A DNA stretch of 64,000 bases from NCBI RefSeq assembly GCF_030209355.1, contig NZ_JARVSF010000009.1, positions 124,001 through 188,000 on the forward strand. Direction: 5' to 3'. Numbering within the stretch: the stretch's first letter is position 1; the number at the start of each line of letters is the position of its first letter. This DNA is from Pseudarthrobacter sp. fls2-241-R2A-127. Lineage in GTDB: Bacteria; Actinomycetota; Actinomycetes; Actinomycetales; Micrococcaceae. Positions 1 through 8,001 of this stretch are shown here, in pieces. The notes beneath the pieces are model-generated. The model had not been told where the DNA came from and did not search any database. It saw nothing but the letters and a program-made list of their open reading frames with translations. The position numbers and the translations under genes are program-made.

Positions 1-254
1 ATGCTGCGGAGCAGCGGGCGGGGGCAGCCGGCGGCGAAGGGGACGCCGGTAATGCCGGCGATGGTGCCCACGGCCAGGGCATTGCGGGTGACTTTTTCGA
101 GGGTCTGGTTGCCCACCACCGTGGTGACGGCCAGCAGTTCGATATTGGGGTTGCCGTGTGCCAGGAGCAGGGCCACGGCGTCATCGTGGCCGGGGTCGCA
201 GTCCAGGATGATCTTCCGGGGCTGGTGCTGACTCTGTTGCGGGTTTGGTTCCAC
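1..254 (-). CDS. Inosine-uridine type nucleoside hydrolase, N-terminal part (cut by window edge)
   Basis: Reading the minus strand from 254 gives a protein with the motif DCDPGHDDAVAL about residues 18-29, the calcium- and ribose-binding signature of the nucleoside hydrolase family, followed by a second conserved stretch LLAVTTVVGNQ. The family cleaves the N-glycosidic bond of ribonucleosides for salvage or catabolism. I chose the GTG at 254 because a GGAGA ribosome site lies 6 bases upstream; an in-frame ATG at 272 has no such site. Only about 84 residues are in the window. It diverges from the LacI-type gene at 432, with two operator-like palindromes between them, so that regulator probably controls it. 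Confidence 0.85.
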   Translation of the reverse strand, partial: MEPNPQQSQHQPRKIILDCDPGHDDAVALLLAHGNPNIELLAVTTVVGNQTLEKVTRNALAVGTIAGITGVPFAAGCPRPLLRS

Positions 255-337
255 GATGGTTCTCCACGTCATTGGGGCCTGCCGGGGAGGCAGGGTTCAA
301 CATTCCGGTGTGATCATGGCACCGTTTCGTCGGTTAC

Positions 338-386
338 GTCAAGCGCTTAACGCGATGCTTGCGTTTGCCCACGTCAAACGCTTGAT
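338..386. promoter_or_regulatory. Two LacI-family operator-like palindromes
   Basis: TCAAGCGCTTAA (339-350) and TCAAACGCTTGA (374-385) are near-perfect palindromes with the CG centre typical of LacI-family operators. Their centres are 35 bases apart. They sit between the divergent nucleoside hydrolase and LacI genes, which suggests repression of the hydrolase and autoregulation. The ligand is not readable from sequence. Confidence 0.6.
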
Positions 387-419
387 GCCCTGTCCTGCAG
401 TGGAACGCCGGGCGGCGGC

Positions 420-425
420 TAGGAT
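420..425 (+). promoter_or_regulatory. -10 element of a possibly leaderless LacI gene
   Basis: TAGGAT is followed by exactly six bases and then the ATG at 432, so transcription would begin at or next to the start codon. A GAGG also lies in the six-base spacer, so a conventional ribosome site cannot be excluded. No clear -35 box is seen. Confidence 0.45.
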
Positions 426-431
426 CGAGGT

Positions 432-1478
432 ATGGATTCCGGGGAACAGGTGCAGCAGCGGGCCCGTCCCCGGCGCGTAACGGCGGCCATGGTCGCCGCC
501 CGGGCCGGAGTTTCGGTGGCCACAGTGTCGCTGGTGGCCAACGGCAAGACCGCCGGCCGCGTCTCCGAGGACAACATTGCCCGGGTGACAGAGGCCATCG
601 CCGAGCTCGGCTATGTGGTGGACGGAATCGGCAGCTCGCTGGCCAAAGGCGTCAGTTCCATCGTGATCCTGGTGGCGCCGGACATCTCCAACCCGTTCTT
701 CGCCAAGGTGATCGGCGGCGTACGGGAATCACTGGGCCCCAACTACCAGCTGCTGCTCTCCGTCACGGACTCGGGCGAGTTTCCCAAGGCCACGGACGTC
801 CGGAAGCTGATGTCACTACGGCCCGCAGGGCTTTTGGTTGACGCCCCGAACGCCGGGTTCCTGGCGGATCTTTCGGTGGCCGGGCCCCTGGTTTTGCTGG
901 ACGCGCCGGGCCTGGAATCGTTCGCACCGGCCGTGAACCTTGATGTTGCCCAGGGCGCACGCGAGCTGGCTGCGCACCTGGCCGAGGCCGGCCACCGGCG
1001 CGTGGCGTACCTGGACAGCGTCACGGGAACCGAGACCTTCAGGATCCGCCGGGAGGCGTTCCTGGCGGAGGCTGCCGAGCGCGGGATGAGCCTGGATCCG
1101 GACCACATGCCCGCCACCACCATCGACGTCGGTGCGGCTGCTGCCGCGTTTGCCGGTGCCTGGCAGGGCTGGCAACGGGCGGGGGTGACCGCCGTCGTCT
1201 GCGCCACGGACACCCATGCCTACGGGGTGCTGCAGGAAGCCCGCGTGGCCGGGGTCCGGATTCCGGCGGAACTGGCCGTGGCCGGGTTCGACGACCTGCC
1301 CTATTCGGCTACCAGCAGTCCGGGACTGACCAGCGTGCACCTGCCCGCAGCGAACCTGGGCCTGAAGGCCGGTGAACAACTCCGCCGGCTGATGGAAGGC
1401 CAGGCCTTGGAGCAGGAGCAGCTCGTCCTGGGAAGTTCGCTGGTGGTGCGCGGTTCCACGTCGGCCGGCGAAACGTAG
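432..1478 (+). CDS. LacI-family transcriptional regulator
   Basis: A 348-residue protein of normal LacI length. Residues about 16-40 form the helix-turn-helix (VTAAMVAARAGVSVATVS), followed by the hinge helix (NIARVTEAIAELGY) and a periplasmic-binding-protein-like effector domain from about residue 75, with the typical DLPYSATSSPGLTSV segment near the C-terminus. It binds DNA as a dimer and responds to a small sugar or nucleoside-like ligand. It is divergent from a nucleoside hydrolase gene and the spacer holds two LacI-type palindromes, so control of nucleoside use is the simplest reading. The start at 432 follows both a GAGG and a correctly placed -10 element. Confidence 0.9.
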   Translation: MDSGEQVQQRARPRRVTAAMVAARAGVSVATVSLVANGKTAGRVSEDNIARVTEAIAELGYVVDGIGSSLAKGVSSIVILVAPDISNPFFAKVIGGVRESLGPNYQLLLSVTDSGEFPKATDVRKLMSLRPAGLLVDAPNAGFLADLSVAGPLVLLDAPGLESFAPAVNLDVAQGARELAAHLAEAGHRRVAYLDSVTGTETFRIRREAFLAEAAERGMSLDPDHMPATTIDVGAAAAAFAGAWQGWQRAGVTAVVCATDTHAYGVLQEARVAGVRIPAELAVAGFDDLPYSATSSPGLTSVHLPAANLGLKAGEQLRRLMEGQALEQEQLVLGSSLVVRGSTSAGET

Positions 1479-1511
1479 CTGCACCGGCGGGTTCCTGTCG
1501 GACCCCGGCCG

Positions 1512-1517
1512 TAAGCT
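1512..1517 (+). promoter_or_regulatory. -10 element of a leaderless RelA/SpoT-domain gene
   Basis: TAAGCT lies exactly six bases before the ATG at 1524, and no Shine-Dalgarno-like sequence intervenes. This geometry places the transcription start on the start codon. Confidence 0.5.
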
Positions 1518-1523
1518 GGGATT

Positions 1524-2630
1524 ATGCCGAGTAACTGGGAGAGTCTTGACGCGCCGCAGCGTGAGTCGGTACAGCACAATGTGGAGATCTACGAGCGCGT
1601 CCGCCCTGCCCTGAAGCTCATCACCCGGGATGTCCTCCTCACCCTTCGGGACATGCTCAAGGGCACCGAGGTGACGCCGCTGTTCGTCAGCGGCCGCACC
1701 AAGACCGTGGAGTCGTTCAGGGAAAAGATCTCGCGGACCGAAGAACCGCTGGAGCCCGGCGGCCCGCGGCTGCTCAAGTTCCCGGACCCGTTCCGCACCC
1801 TCAATGACATGGTGGGGATCCGGGTGATCACCAAGCTCCCGGCGGAGAACGCAGTGGTGGCCAACATCATCAAGCGCCAGCGGCAATTGTTCGACTGCCG
1901 CGGCGACCGGGAAAAGGACATCGGGTCCATCGAGTCAGGCACGTACGGGTATTCCAGCCGGCACCTGATCCTGCGGACCATCCAGAACGAGGCCGTCAAG
2001 GAGTACCAGCAGGTCTTCAACCCGGATGCCGTGCCCAACGGCAGCTACTTCTTCGAGTGCCAGATCCGGACCATCTTCGCCCACGCCTGGAGCGAGATTG
2101 AGCATGACATCCGGTTCAAGGCGGAGGATCCGCGCGCGTGGACACCACACTTCGACCGGCAGTTCACCGCCACCGCCGCCATGCTGGAAACCGTGGAAAC
2201 GGCGTTCGCCGACCTCCACGAACGGTACGAGGAAGTCCGCAGCTTCTGGGACCTGGACGGGGAAGGGGCGGCAGCCCTCACACCGAACCGAATCCGCGAC
2301 GTCTGGCGGACCCTGCTCCCGCACGTGGACCGGAAAGTGGACGACGACTGGGGCTGGGCCGCGGAACTCCTGGCCGCCCACGGCCTCAACCAGACCGTGC
2401 AGCTGGCAGGACTGCTCAGCGCCAACCGCATCACCGAGGTCCGCAAGGCCCTGGACCACCGCTACTCCCCCGGCCCTGACCGGCTCATGGACGACCTCCT
2501 GCTCTGGCAGTACGGCACCAAACACATCGACCTCACCGCAGAACCGGCCGACGCCGTCCCGCACCCGCGGCGCGACAGCCTCCTGCGGCGGCTGCGGCAG
2601 ATCGAGCGGTACAGGATGACGGCGAAGTAA
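1524..2630 (+). CDS. Solitary RelA/SpoT nucleotidyltransferase-domain protein
   Basis: A 368-residue protein whose residues about 50-200 carry the RelA/SpoT synthetase pattern: the basic segment SGRTKTVESFREKI (56-69), LNDMVGIRVI with Asp95, YGYSSRHLIL (141-150) and FECQIRTIFAHAWSEIEHD with Glu178. Family members transfer pyrophosphate from ATP to a guanine nucleotide, or in toxic variants to adenine nucleotides or tRNA. No HD hydrolase, TGS or ACT domain is present, so it is not a full-length Rel. Residues 210-368 are a mainly helical extension of unknown function. There is no obvious antitoxin neighbour. It could be a small alarmone synthetase or a toxin-type relative; sequence alone does not decide. 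Confidence 0.8.
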   Translation: MPSNWESLDAPQRESVQHNVEIYERVRPALKLITRDVLLTLRDMLKGTEVTPLFVSGRTKTVESFREKISRTEEPLEPGGPRLLKFPDPFRTLNDMVGIRVITKLPAENAVVANIIKRQRQLFDCRGDREKDIGSIESGTYGYSSRHLILRTIQNEAVKEYQQVFNPDAVPNGSYFFECQIRTIFAHAWSEIEHDIRFKAEDPRAWTPHFDRQFTATAAMLETVETAFADLHERYEEVRSFWDLDGEGAAALTPNRIRDVWRTLLPHVDRKVDDDWGWAAELLAAHGLNQTVQLAGLLSANRITEVRKALDHRYSPGPDRLMDDLLLWQYGTKHIDLTAEPADAVPHPRRDSLLRRLRQIERYRMTAK

Positions 2631-2708
2631 GCCACCACAGTTGCCGCTGCCGGGCGCCGTCACAGCGAATGCATAGGTTGGCCGGGGCTGGGGCATAGGC
2701 TCCAGCTG

Positions 2709-2714
2709 TAGGTT
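2709..2714 (+). promoter_or_regulatory. -10 element of a leaderless arylsulfotransferase-like gene
   Basis: TAGGTT lies exactly six bases before the GTG at 2721, which has no upstream ribosome site. This supports the upstream GTG as the true start. Confidence 0.45.
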
Positions 2715-2720
2715 GAACGC

Positions 2721-4328
2721 GTGGACGTGGAGCAGGATCCGGCACGCGAGACCGGACACGGAGGACTTTTCCATACACCGGCGGAAGGCGGAGCCAAAGG
2801 CTTGCCGAACGTGAGCCGGCGCAGGTTCCTCCACGGTGCCGGCCTGGTGGGCACCGGGGCCTTGGTGACCGCGGGAATCTCAAAGGCCGGACTGCTGCCA
2901 GCCCTCGCCACCGCTCCACGCAGCGAGCCCGCCCCCAGCGCCCAGCCCACGCCGGCGCCGTCGCCCACTGCAGCGCAAGCCTCCGCCCCGCCGGACAGAA
3001 CGTTCCTCAGCACCCACCTGACGGCGCCGCACGTGACCAGCTGGGCTACGGCCGCGCCGGCATCCGGGCTTCTGTTTACCGGGCCAATGGGGCACGGCTC
3101 CAACGGGCTCATCATGAATGACGCCGGCGAACCGGTGTGGATGGAGCCGACGGGCGCGGGCGTCATGGACCTGCGGGTGCAGACGTTCGAAGGCCGGCCC
3201 GTGCTTACTTTTTGGACCGGGACGGGAATCGGCGGCCACGGGCTGGGCAAGGGCGTGGTCATGGACAGCGCCTACCGCACCATCCACGAAGTCCAGGCCG
3301 GAAACGGGATCCAGGCAGACCTCCACGAATTCACGCTCACCTCCAACGGGACGGCCCTGTTGACTTCCTACCCAACCATCCAGCAGGACTTGAGCTTGCT
3401 GGGCGGCCCCGCCGCCGGCTACATGTACAACTGCCATGTGCAGGAGGTGGACGTTCGCACCGGGGCCGTGCTGTTGGACTGGAATGCCCAGGAGCACATA
3501 CCGCTGACGGACTCCTACCTGCGCCCGCAGGAGGATCCCAACAGTGACGGATCAACAGCGGCAAAGGCCTTCGATCCCTACCACCTGAATTCCGTGGACG
3601 CAGACGGTGGAACACTGCTGATCTCCGCCCGCCATACCCACACCCTGTACTTGGTGGACCGCACCACCGGGGCCGTCCGGTGGCGCATGGGCGGAAAGCA
3701 GAGCGACTTCACCCTGGGACCCGACGCCGGGTTCGCGTGGCAGCACGATGCGCGCCGGCAGGCGGACGGCAGCATCAGCATGTTCGATAACCACTACGAC
3801 GCCGGCACCACGGGAACGTCCCGCGGCCTGGTCCTCAACGTCAACGAGACAGCCAGGACTGCGACGCTCCAGCGGCAGTTCAACCATGCAGGGCACCGGG
3901 GCAATGCCATGGGCAGCGTCCAGTTCCTGCCCAACGGCAATGTGCTGGTGGGCTGGGGCACGGACCCCGCGGTCACGGAATTCACGGCGGACGGCACCGC
4001 CGTGTACGAGGCCAGCCGGGTGGGCACCGGATCCTACCGGGCTTATCGGAGCCCCTGGACGGCCCAGCCCGAGACGCTGCCGGACCTGACGGCCGTGCCG
4101 GGCAACGGGTCCACCATGCAGGTCTACGCGAGCTGGAACGGCGCCACGGAGATCAACAAATGGCGCTTCTTCACCGGCCCCACCGCCGGGGCGCTCAGCG
4201 AGGCCGGTACCTTCCCCAAGCACGGGTTTGAGACCTCGATGGCGATCGCCGCGGCCCAGTACGTCGCCGTGCAAGCCCTGGACAAGAACGGCAACCTGCT
4301 GGCCACATCCGCCACTATCGCCGTCTGA
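2721..4328 (+). CDS. Tat-exported arylsulfotransferase-family (ASST-like) protein
   Basis: A 535-residue protein. About 30 residues in, VSRRRFLHGAG followed by a hydrophobic stretch and an Ala/Pro-rich linker is a twin-arginine signal, so the mature protein should be folded in the cytoplasm and exported. The rest resembles the Arylsulfotran_2 family, a beta-propeller, with segments such as DPYHLNSVD, HTLYLVDRTTGAVRWRMGG and AWQHDARRQADGSISMFDNH. ASST enzymes move sulfate between phenolic compounds, but many actinobacterial members are uncharacterised and I cannot confirm the catalytic histidine. Start chosen at GTG 2721 because of a -10 element six bases upstream; GTG 2811, directly before the twin arginines, is an alternative. 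Confidence 0.75.
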   Translation: MDVEQDPARETGHGGLFHTPAEGGAKGLPNVSRRRFLHGAGLVGTGALVTAGISKAGLLPALATAPRSEPAPSAQPTPAPSPTAAQASAPPDRTFLSTHLTAPHVTSWATAAPASGLLFTGPMGHGSNGLIMNDAGEPVWMEPTGAGVMDLRVQTFEGRPVLTFWTGTGIGGHGLGKGVVMDSAYRTIHEVQAGNGIQADLHEFTLTSNGTALLTSYPTIQQDLSLLGGPAAGYMYNCHVQEVDVRTGAVLLDWNAQEHIPLTDSYLRPQEDPNSDGSTAAKAFDPYHLNSVDADGGTLLISARHTHTLYLVDRTTGAVRWRMGGKQSDFTLGPDAGFAWQHDARRQADGSISMFDNHYDAGTTGTSRGLVLNVNETARTATLQRQFNHAGHRGNAMGSVQFLPNGNVLVGWGTDPAVTEFTADGTAVYEASRVGTGSYRAYRSPWTAQPETLPDLTAVPGNGSTMQVYASWNGATEINKWRFFTGPTAGALSEAGTFPKHGFETSMAIAAAQYVAVQALDKNGNLLATSATIAV

Positions 4329-4356
4329 CGGGCGCGCCTCCGCCGGTGACCACACG

Positions 4357-4387
4357 GCAGCTAGCTGTACTGAGTACAGCTAGCTGC
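4357..4387. terminator. Perfect 15-bp inverted repeat between convergent genes
   Basis: GCAGCTAGCTGTACT and its exact reverse complement are separated by one base. The repeat lies between the ASST-like gene and the convergent membrane protein gene and covers the latter's stop codon (4380-4382). No T-run follows, but the position fits a bidirectional terminator. Confidence 0.6.
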
Positions 4388-4955
4388 GGCGGCCTTCCCC
4401 AACGCCTGCGGTCTGCGGGGCCGTGCCCGCGGTGAGGAGTTTGATGGCCAGCATGCCTGAGAGGGCTGCGAAGGGCAGTTCAACCAGGGCAGCTTCCAGC
4501 ACTGCAGTAACCAGCGGTGTCCCTTGCGCTGCGGTTGTCACGTCGAACAGGGCATCGATGCACAGGCTCGTGGAAAAGCCCGCGGCCGTGAGCGCCGCAT
4601 AGCTGCTGCCCTTGAAGAGGAAGATACCGGTCAGCAGTGCTGCGAGGGCTTCGAATCCGTCCAGGGCGAGCCAGGCCGTGGACCAGTTGTAGGCAACGGT
4701 GACGGACGGCATGGTGCCACTGAGATAGAAGATCCAGACGGCGTAGAACAGCACTGCCGCGGCAGCGCAGACGATCGCTGTCCGGCGCCATCCCATACCC
4801 CTGAGCCGCACCATAATCCGCCTGCGGGCACGCAGGACCAGAAGGATGCCAAGGACGACCAGCCCTATTTTGAACCCGACAAAATGAGGGCCCGCTGACC
4901 AGGCAGCGTCCCGGGCACCAGGCACCGCGGCCAGTGCGGCCGCCGAAATATTCAC
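4380..4955 (-). CDS. Small multi-spanning membrane protein, function unknown
   Basis: A 191-residue protein with about five hydrophobic segments (near residues 27-42, 58-79, 92-114, 118-137 and 150-172) and a basic loop RARRRIMVRLRGMGWRR after the first. I do not recognise a named family. GTG 4955 is preceded by GGGGA at a suitable distance. It starts 18 bases after the stop of the EmrB/QacA-type exporter, so the two genes are probably co-transcribed and share the TetR-controlled promoter. Confidence 0.65.
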   Translation of the reverse strand: MNISAAALAAVPGARDAAWSAGPHFVGFKIGLVVLGILLVLRARRRIMVRLRGMGWRRTAIVCAAAAVLFYAVWIFYLSGTMPSVTVAYNWSTAWLALDGFEALAALLTGIFLFKGSSYAALTAAGFSTSLCIDALFDVTTAAQGTPLVTAVLEAALVELPFAALSGMLAIKLLTAGTAPQTAGVGEGRRS

Positions 4956-4973
4956 CGTATCCCCGCGTCGCTG

Positions 4974-6518
4974 TCAGACCGCAAGTTCTTCAGCTGCCTG
5001 TTCGGCCGCCTCGGCGGGGGAGGGCGCATGCCCACGGAGCGGGACGTGCCGGATGAACAGGGCCAGGATGAAGCCTGCCGCGGCCACCAGGGCGGCCAAG
5101 AAGAAGACCGACTGGATGCCGTTGGTCACGGCGGTCTTGAACAGGTCCTGAACCGCCTGCGGGAGGGACTGGAGGGCCGCCGGGGTGATCTGCCCGCTCT
5201 GGTGCAGCCCGCCGGCGCCCATGCTGTCGGCGAGCCTGCCGGCGTAGATTGAGCCGAGGACCGAGATTCCGAGGGAACCGCCCATGTTGCGGGCAAACGT
5301 GCTGGTGCCGGTGGCCGCGCCGATGTCCCGGATGTGGACGCTGTTCTGGGCGATGAGGTTGGTGGTTTGCATCATGCAGCCCATGCCGGCACCGAGGATC
5401 GCCATGTAGACGCCGGACTGCCAGGCAGGGGTGTCCAGGCCCATCGTGGAGAACAGGAACAGACCCGTAGCCATCAGCGCCGACCCAATGACGGGCAGGG
5501 GCTTGTAGTGTCCGGTGCGGCTGACCACCAGTCCGCCGCTGAGCGAGACCGCCATGGCCGCAATCATCATCGGCATTAGGAGCAGGCCGCTGCTGGTGGC
5601 CGACTGGCCCTGGACGTACTGCTGGAACTGGGGCAGGAACGTGATCCCGCCAAACATCGCGAAGCCAACGATGAAGCCCAACGCATTGGCGAGCGTGAAG
5701 TTCAGGCTGCTAAACAGCCGCAGCGGAATAACGGGTTCCGCGGCGCGCCGCTCGATGAACAGGAAGAGCACCAGGCCCACGGCCGCCACTGCGCCCAGGC
5801 CGATGATTTCGGGTGAGTTCCATTCGTACTGGCTTCCACCCCAACTGAGCATCAGAACCAGCGCCGTGATCCACGCCGTCAGGACCGCCGAACCCCACCA
5901 GTCAATCCGGACCTTGGCAGTGCGCTCCTGCCGGGGCAGCTTGAGCGTGAACCAGCACACCACGAGGGAAAGGACCCCCAGGGGCAGGTTGACATAGAAC
6001 GCCCACCGCCAGGAGGCGTTGTCGGTGATGAACCCGCCCAGGAGCGGTCCGCCGATCATCGCCAGTGGCATAACGGCCATCATAACGCCCTGGTATTTGC
6101 CGCGCTCCCGCGGCGGGACCATCAACCCGATCGCGGCCATGATGCCGACCATCAACCCGCCCGCGCCCAGGCCCTGGAACGCGCGGAATCCGATCAGCTG
6201 CGCCATGTCCTGGCTCATCCCACACAGCGCCGAGCCAGCCAGGAAAACCACGATCGAGGCCATGAATGTGCGGCGGTGCCCGAAGATATCCCCGAGCTTG
6301 CCCCAAATGGGCGTGGCCACAGTCGAGGCCAACACGTACCCGGTGGTGACCCACGCGAGGTGCTCCATGCCGCCCAGTTCACCCACGATGGTGGGAAGCG
6401 CCGGCGCCACGATCATGTTGTCCAACTGGGCAAGCAGCATGGCAATCACCAGCCCGCTCATGGCGGTCAGGATTTGCCGGGGTGAAAGTCTGGCCTGGCC
6501 AGCGTCCTGGGCTGTCAT
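4974..6518 (-). CDS. DHA2 (EmrB/QacA) family MFS multidrug exporter
   Basis: About 514 residues with the 14-helix pattern of the drug:H+ antiporter-2 family. Motif A is recognisable in WGKLGDIFGHRRTF, and the first helix ends with the family's LAQLDNMIVAPALPTI (an Asp in helix 1, as in EmrB/QacA proteins). The product should expel toxic compounds using the proton gradient. I prefer the ATG at 6518, which has a GAGGA ribosome site; the in-frame GTG at 6557 lies inside a TetR operator and has no such site. The divergent tetR gene and tandem operators indicate inducible expression by the exporter's substrate. Confidence 0.9.
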   Translation of the reverse strand: MTAQDAGQARLSPRQILTAMSGLVIAMLLAQLDNMIVAPALPTIVGELGGMEHLAWVTTGYVLASTVATPIWGKLGDIFGHRRTFMASIVVFLAGSALCGMSQDMAQLIGFRAFQGLGAGGLMVGIMAAIGLMVPPRERGKYQGVMMAVMPLAMIGGPLLGGFITDNASWRWAFYVNLPLGVLSLVVCWFTLKLPRQERTAKVRIDWWGSAVLTAWITALVLMLSWGGSQYEWNSPEIIGLGAVAAVGLVLFLFIERRAAEPVIPLRLFSSLNFTLANALGFIVGFAMFGGITFLPQFQQYVQGQSATSSGLLLMPMMIAAMAVSLSGGLVVSRTGHYKPLPVIGSALMATGLFLFSTMGLDTPAWQSGVYMAILGAGMGCMMQTTNLIAQNSVHIRDIGAATGTSTFARNMGGSLGISVLGSIYAGRLADSMGAGGLHQSGQITPAALQSLPQAVQDLFKTAVTNGIQSVFFLAALVAAAGFILALFIRHVPLRGHAPSPAEAAEQAAEELAV

Positions 6519-6555
6519 CGGGAATTCGTCCTCGGGGTCTGGGGTTTGTCGGTTC

Positions 6556-6596
6556 ACTTACCGCGCGGTTAGTATAGTACTTACCGGCCGGTTAGT
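6556..6596. promoter_or_regulatory. Two tandem TetR-type operators
   Basis: ACTTACCGCGCGGTTAGT (6556-6573) and ACTTACCGGCCGGTTAGT (6579-6596) differ only in the two central bases. Each is a near-perfect palindrome, and the centres are 23 bases apart. A TATAGT -10-like hexamer lies between them (6573-6578). They lie in the divergent promoter region of the exporter and tetR, so dimers probably bind side by side and repress both. Confidence 0.75.
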
Positions 6597-6646
6597 TAGC
6601 AAGAGGAACGCTCTTGAAGAAGCGCGGTTGAGAGGGAAGCGATTAC

Positions 6647-7237
6647 ATGAGGTCCACGAGCGAGGCCCCTGCGGACGGTGAGGGCGGGACACGCGAGAAC
6701 ATCCAGGCCGTCGCCCTGCGCCTTTTTGCCGAGCAGGGGTACGAGTCGACGTCGATGCGCCAGATCGCCGAGGAACTCGGCTTCACCAAAGCGGCCCTCT
6801 ACTACCACTTCAGGAGCAAGGAAGACATCGTCCGAGCCCTGATGGAGGCGATGCGCGCCCAAATCACAGACCTCCTGGAGTGGGCCCGCACCCAGGAGCC
6901 CGGACCGGAACTGCGTCGAACCGTGATCGCCCGCTGGACCGGGATCGTCCAGGCCCAGGGCTTGCGCATGTTCCGTTTCCTGGGCTCGAATTACCGACTG
7001 CTCAGGGACATCAAGTCTGAGCCCGGCCAGCGGCAGGGAATGGCCGCGGCCGTCACCGAGCTGTTCTCGATCATCACCCCGCCCGGGGCCAGTGTAGAGG
7101 ACCGGCTGCGGGTCCGTTTCGCCCTGCTCACCATCAACATGCTCGGCATCGCCGCCCGTGACCTGGACGCCGACGAGGACGAAATCCTCGAAGCGGCGGC
7201 ACGGATCTCAGCCGGACTGCTGCCTCCCGGGTTCTAG
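6647..7237 (+). CDS. TetR-family regulator
   Basis: A 196-residue protein with the TetR N-terminal domain: ALRLFAEQGYESTSMRQIAEELGFTKAALYYHFRSKEDIV gives helix-turn-helix residues about 38-58 followed by the conserved YYHF. The C-terminal half would bind an inducing ligand. GAGAGGGAAG upstream serves as ribosome site. It diverges from the EmrB/QacA exporter and precedes the ABC exporter genes by 65 bases, so it may control both efflux systems. Confidence 0.88.
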   Translation: MRSTSEAPADGEGGTRENIQAVALRLFAEQGYESTSMRQIAEELGFTKAALYYHFRSKEDIVRALMEAMRAQITDLLEWARTQEPGPELRRTVIARWTGIVQAQGLRMFRFLGSNYRLLRDIKSEPGQRQGMAAAVTELFSIITPPGASVEDRLRVRFALLTINMLGIAARDLDADEDEILEAAARISAGLLPPGF

Positions 7238-7302
7238 AACCCCACAACGGCCCTGCCCGTCCTACAACCCCTACCGCTTTCATTCCTGATGGGAAAACCC
7301 TT

Positions 7303-8001
7303 ATGCCTGTGCCAATCCTGTCCACCCGCGACCTGACCAAAACCTACGGCCGCGGCCCCGACCGCTTCGACGCCCTCCGCGGCGTCTCCCTGGACATTGA
7401 CCGCGGCGACTCCGTGGCGATCGTGGGCAAGAGCGGATCCGGAAAATCCACCCTCATGCACCTGCTCGCGCTCCTGGACACCCCCGGCGCAGGATCGGTC
7501 CATGTGGATGGAACCGATGCCCGCAGCCTCAGCGGCCGTAAGCTGAACGCACTCCGCAACCAAATGTTTGGGTTCGTGTTCCAGCAGTTCTTCCTCAACC
7601 ACGCCAGCACCGTGCTGGAGAACGTCGTGCTGCCGCTGAAGATCGCCGGCGTGGGGGCACGGGAACGCCGCGCCCGCGGCATGGCTGTCCTGGAGCAGCT
7701 GGAACTGGCCGACAAGGCCCGCAACAAAGCCGGGAACCTCTCGGGCGGACAGAAGCAACGCGTCGTCATCGCCCGGGCGCTTGCCAACAACCCGCGTGTT
7801 CTTTTCGCCGACGAACCCACCGGAAACCTGGACTCCGCCACCGGCCGCATCGTCGAAGACATCCTCTTCGACCTCAATCACAATCAGGGGATCACCCTGA
7901 TCACGGTCACGCACGACCACGACCTGGCCGCCCGCTTCAACCGCCGCGTCTACATCCGGGACGGGCAGCTCATCACCACGGACGAGGAGCACGCGGCATG
8001 A
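7303..8001 (+). CDS. MacB/LolD-type ABC transporter ATP-binding protein
   Basis: A 232-residue ABC ATPase. Walker A is GKSGSGKST (residues 42-50), the signature LSGGQ is at 146-150 and Walker B with the catalytic Glu (VLFADEP) at 166-172, followed by the D-loop NLDS. The length and the IVGKSGSGKSTLMHLLA pattern are those of the MacB/LolD group, which powers mechanotransmission exporters. It overlaps the permease gene by four bases (ATGA), so the two are translated together. Placement directly after tetR suggests a second efflux system under that regulator. Confidence 0.9.
   Translation: MPVPILSTRDLTKTYGRGPDRFDALRGVSLDIDRGDSVAIVGKSGSGKSTLMHLLALLDTPGAGSVHVDGTDARSLSGRKLNALRNQMFGFVFQQFFLNHASTVLENVVLPLKIAGVGARERRARGMAVLEQLELADKARNKAGNLSGGQKQRVVIARALANNPRVLFADEPTGNLDSATGRIVEDILFDLNHNQGITLITVTHDHDLAARFNRRVYIRDGQLITTDEEHAA

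Noticed and set aside
816..1886. Minus-strand frame across the LacI and RelA/SpoT genes
   Set aside because: It spans two real plus-strand genes, has no motif, and has no ribosome site.
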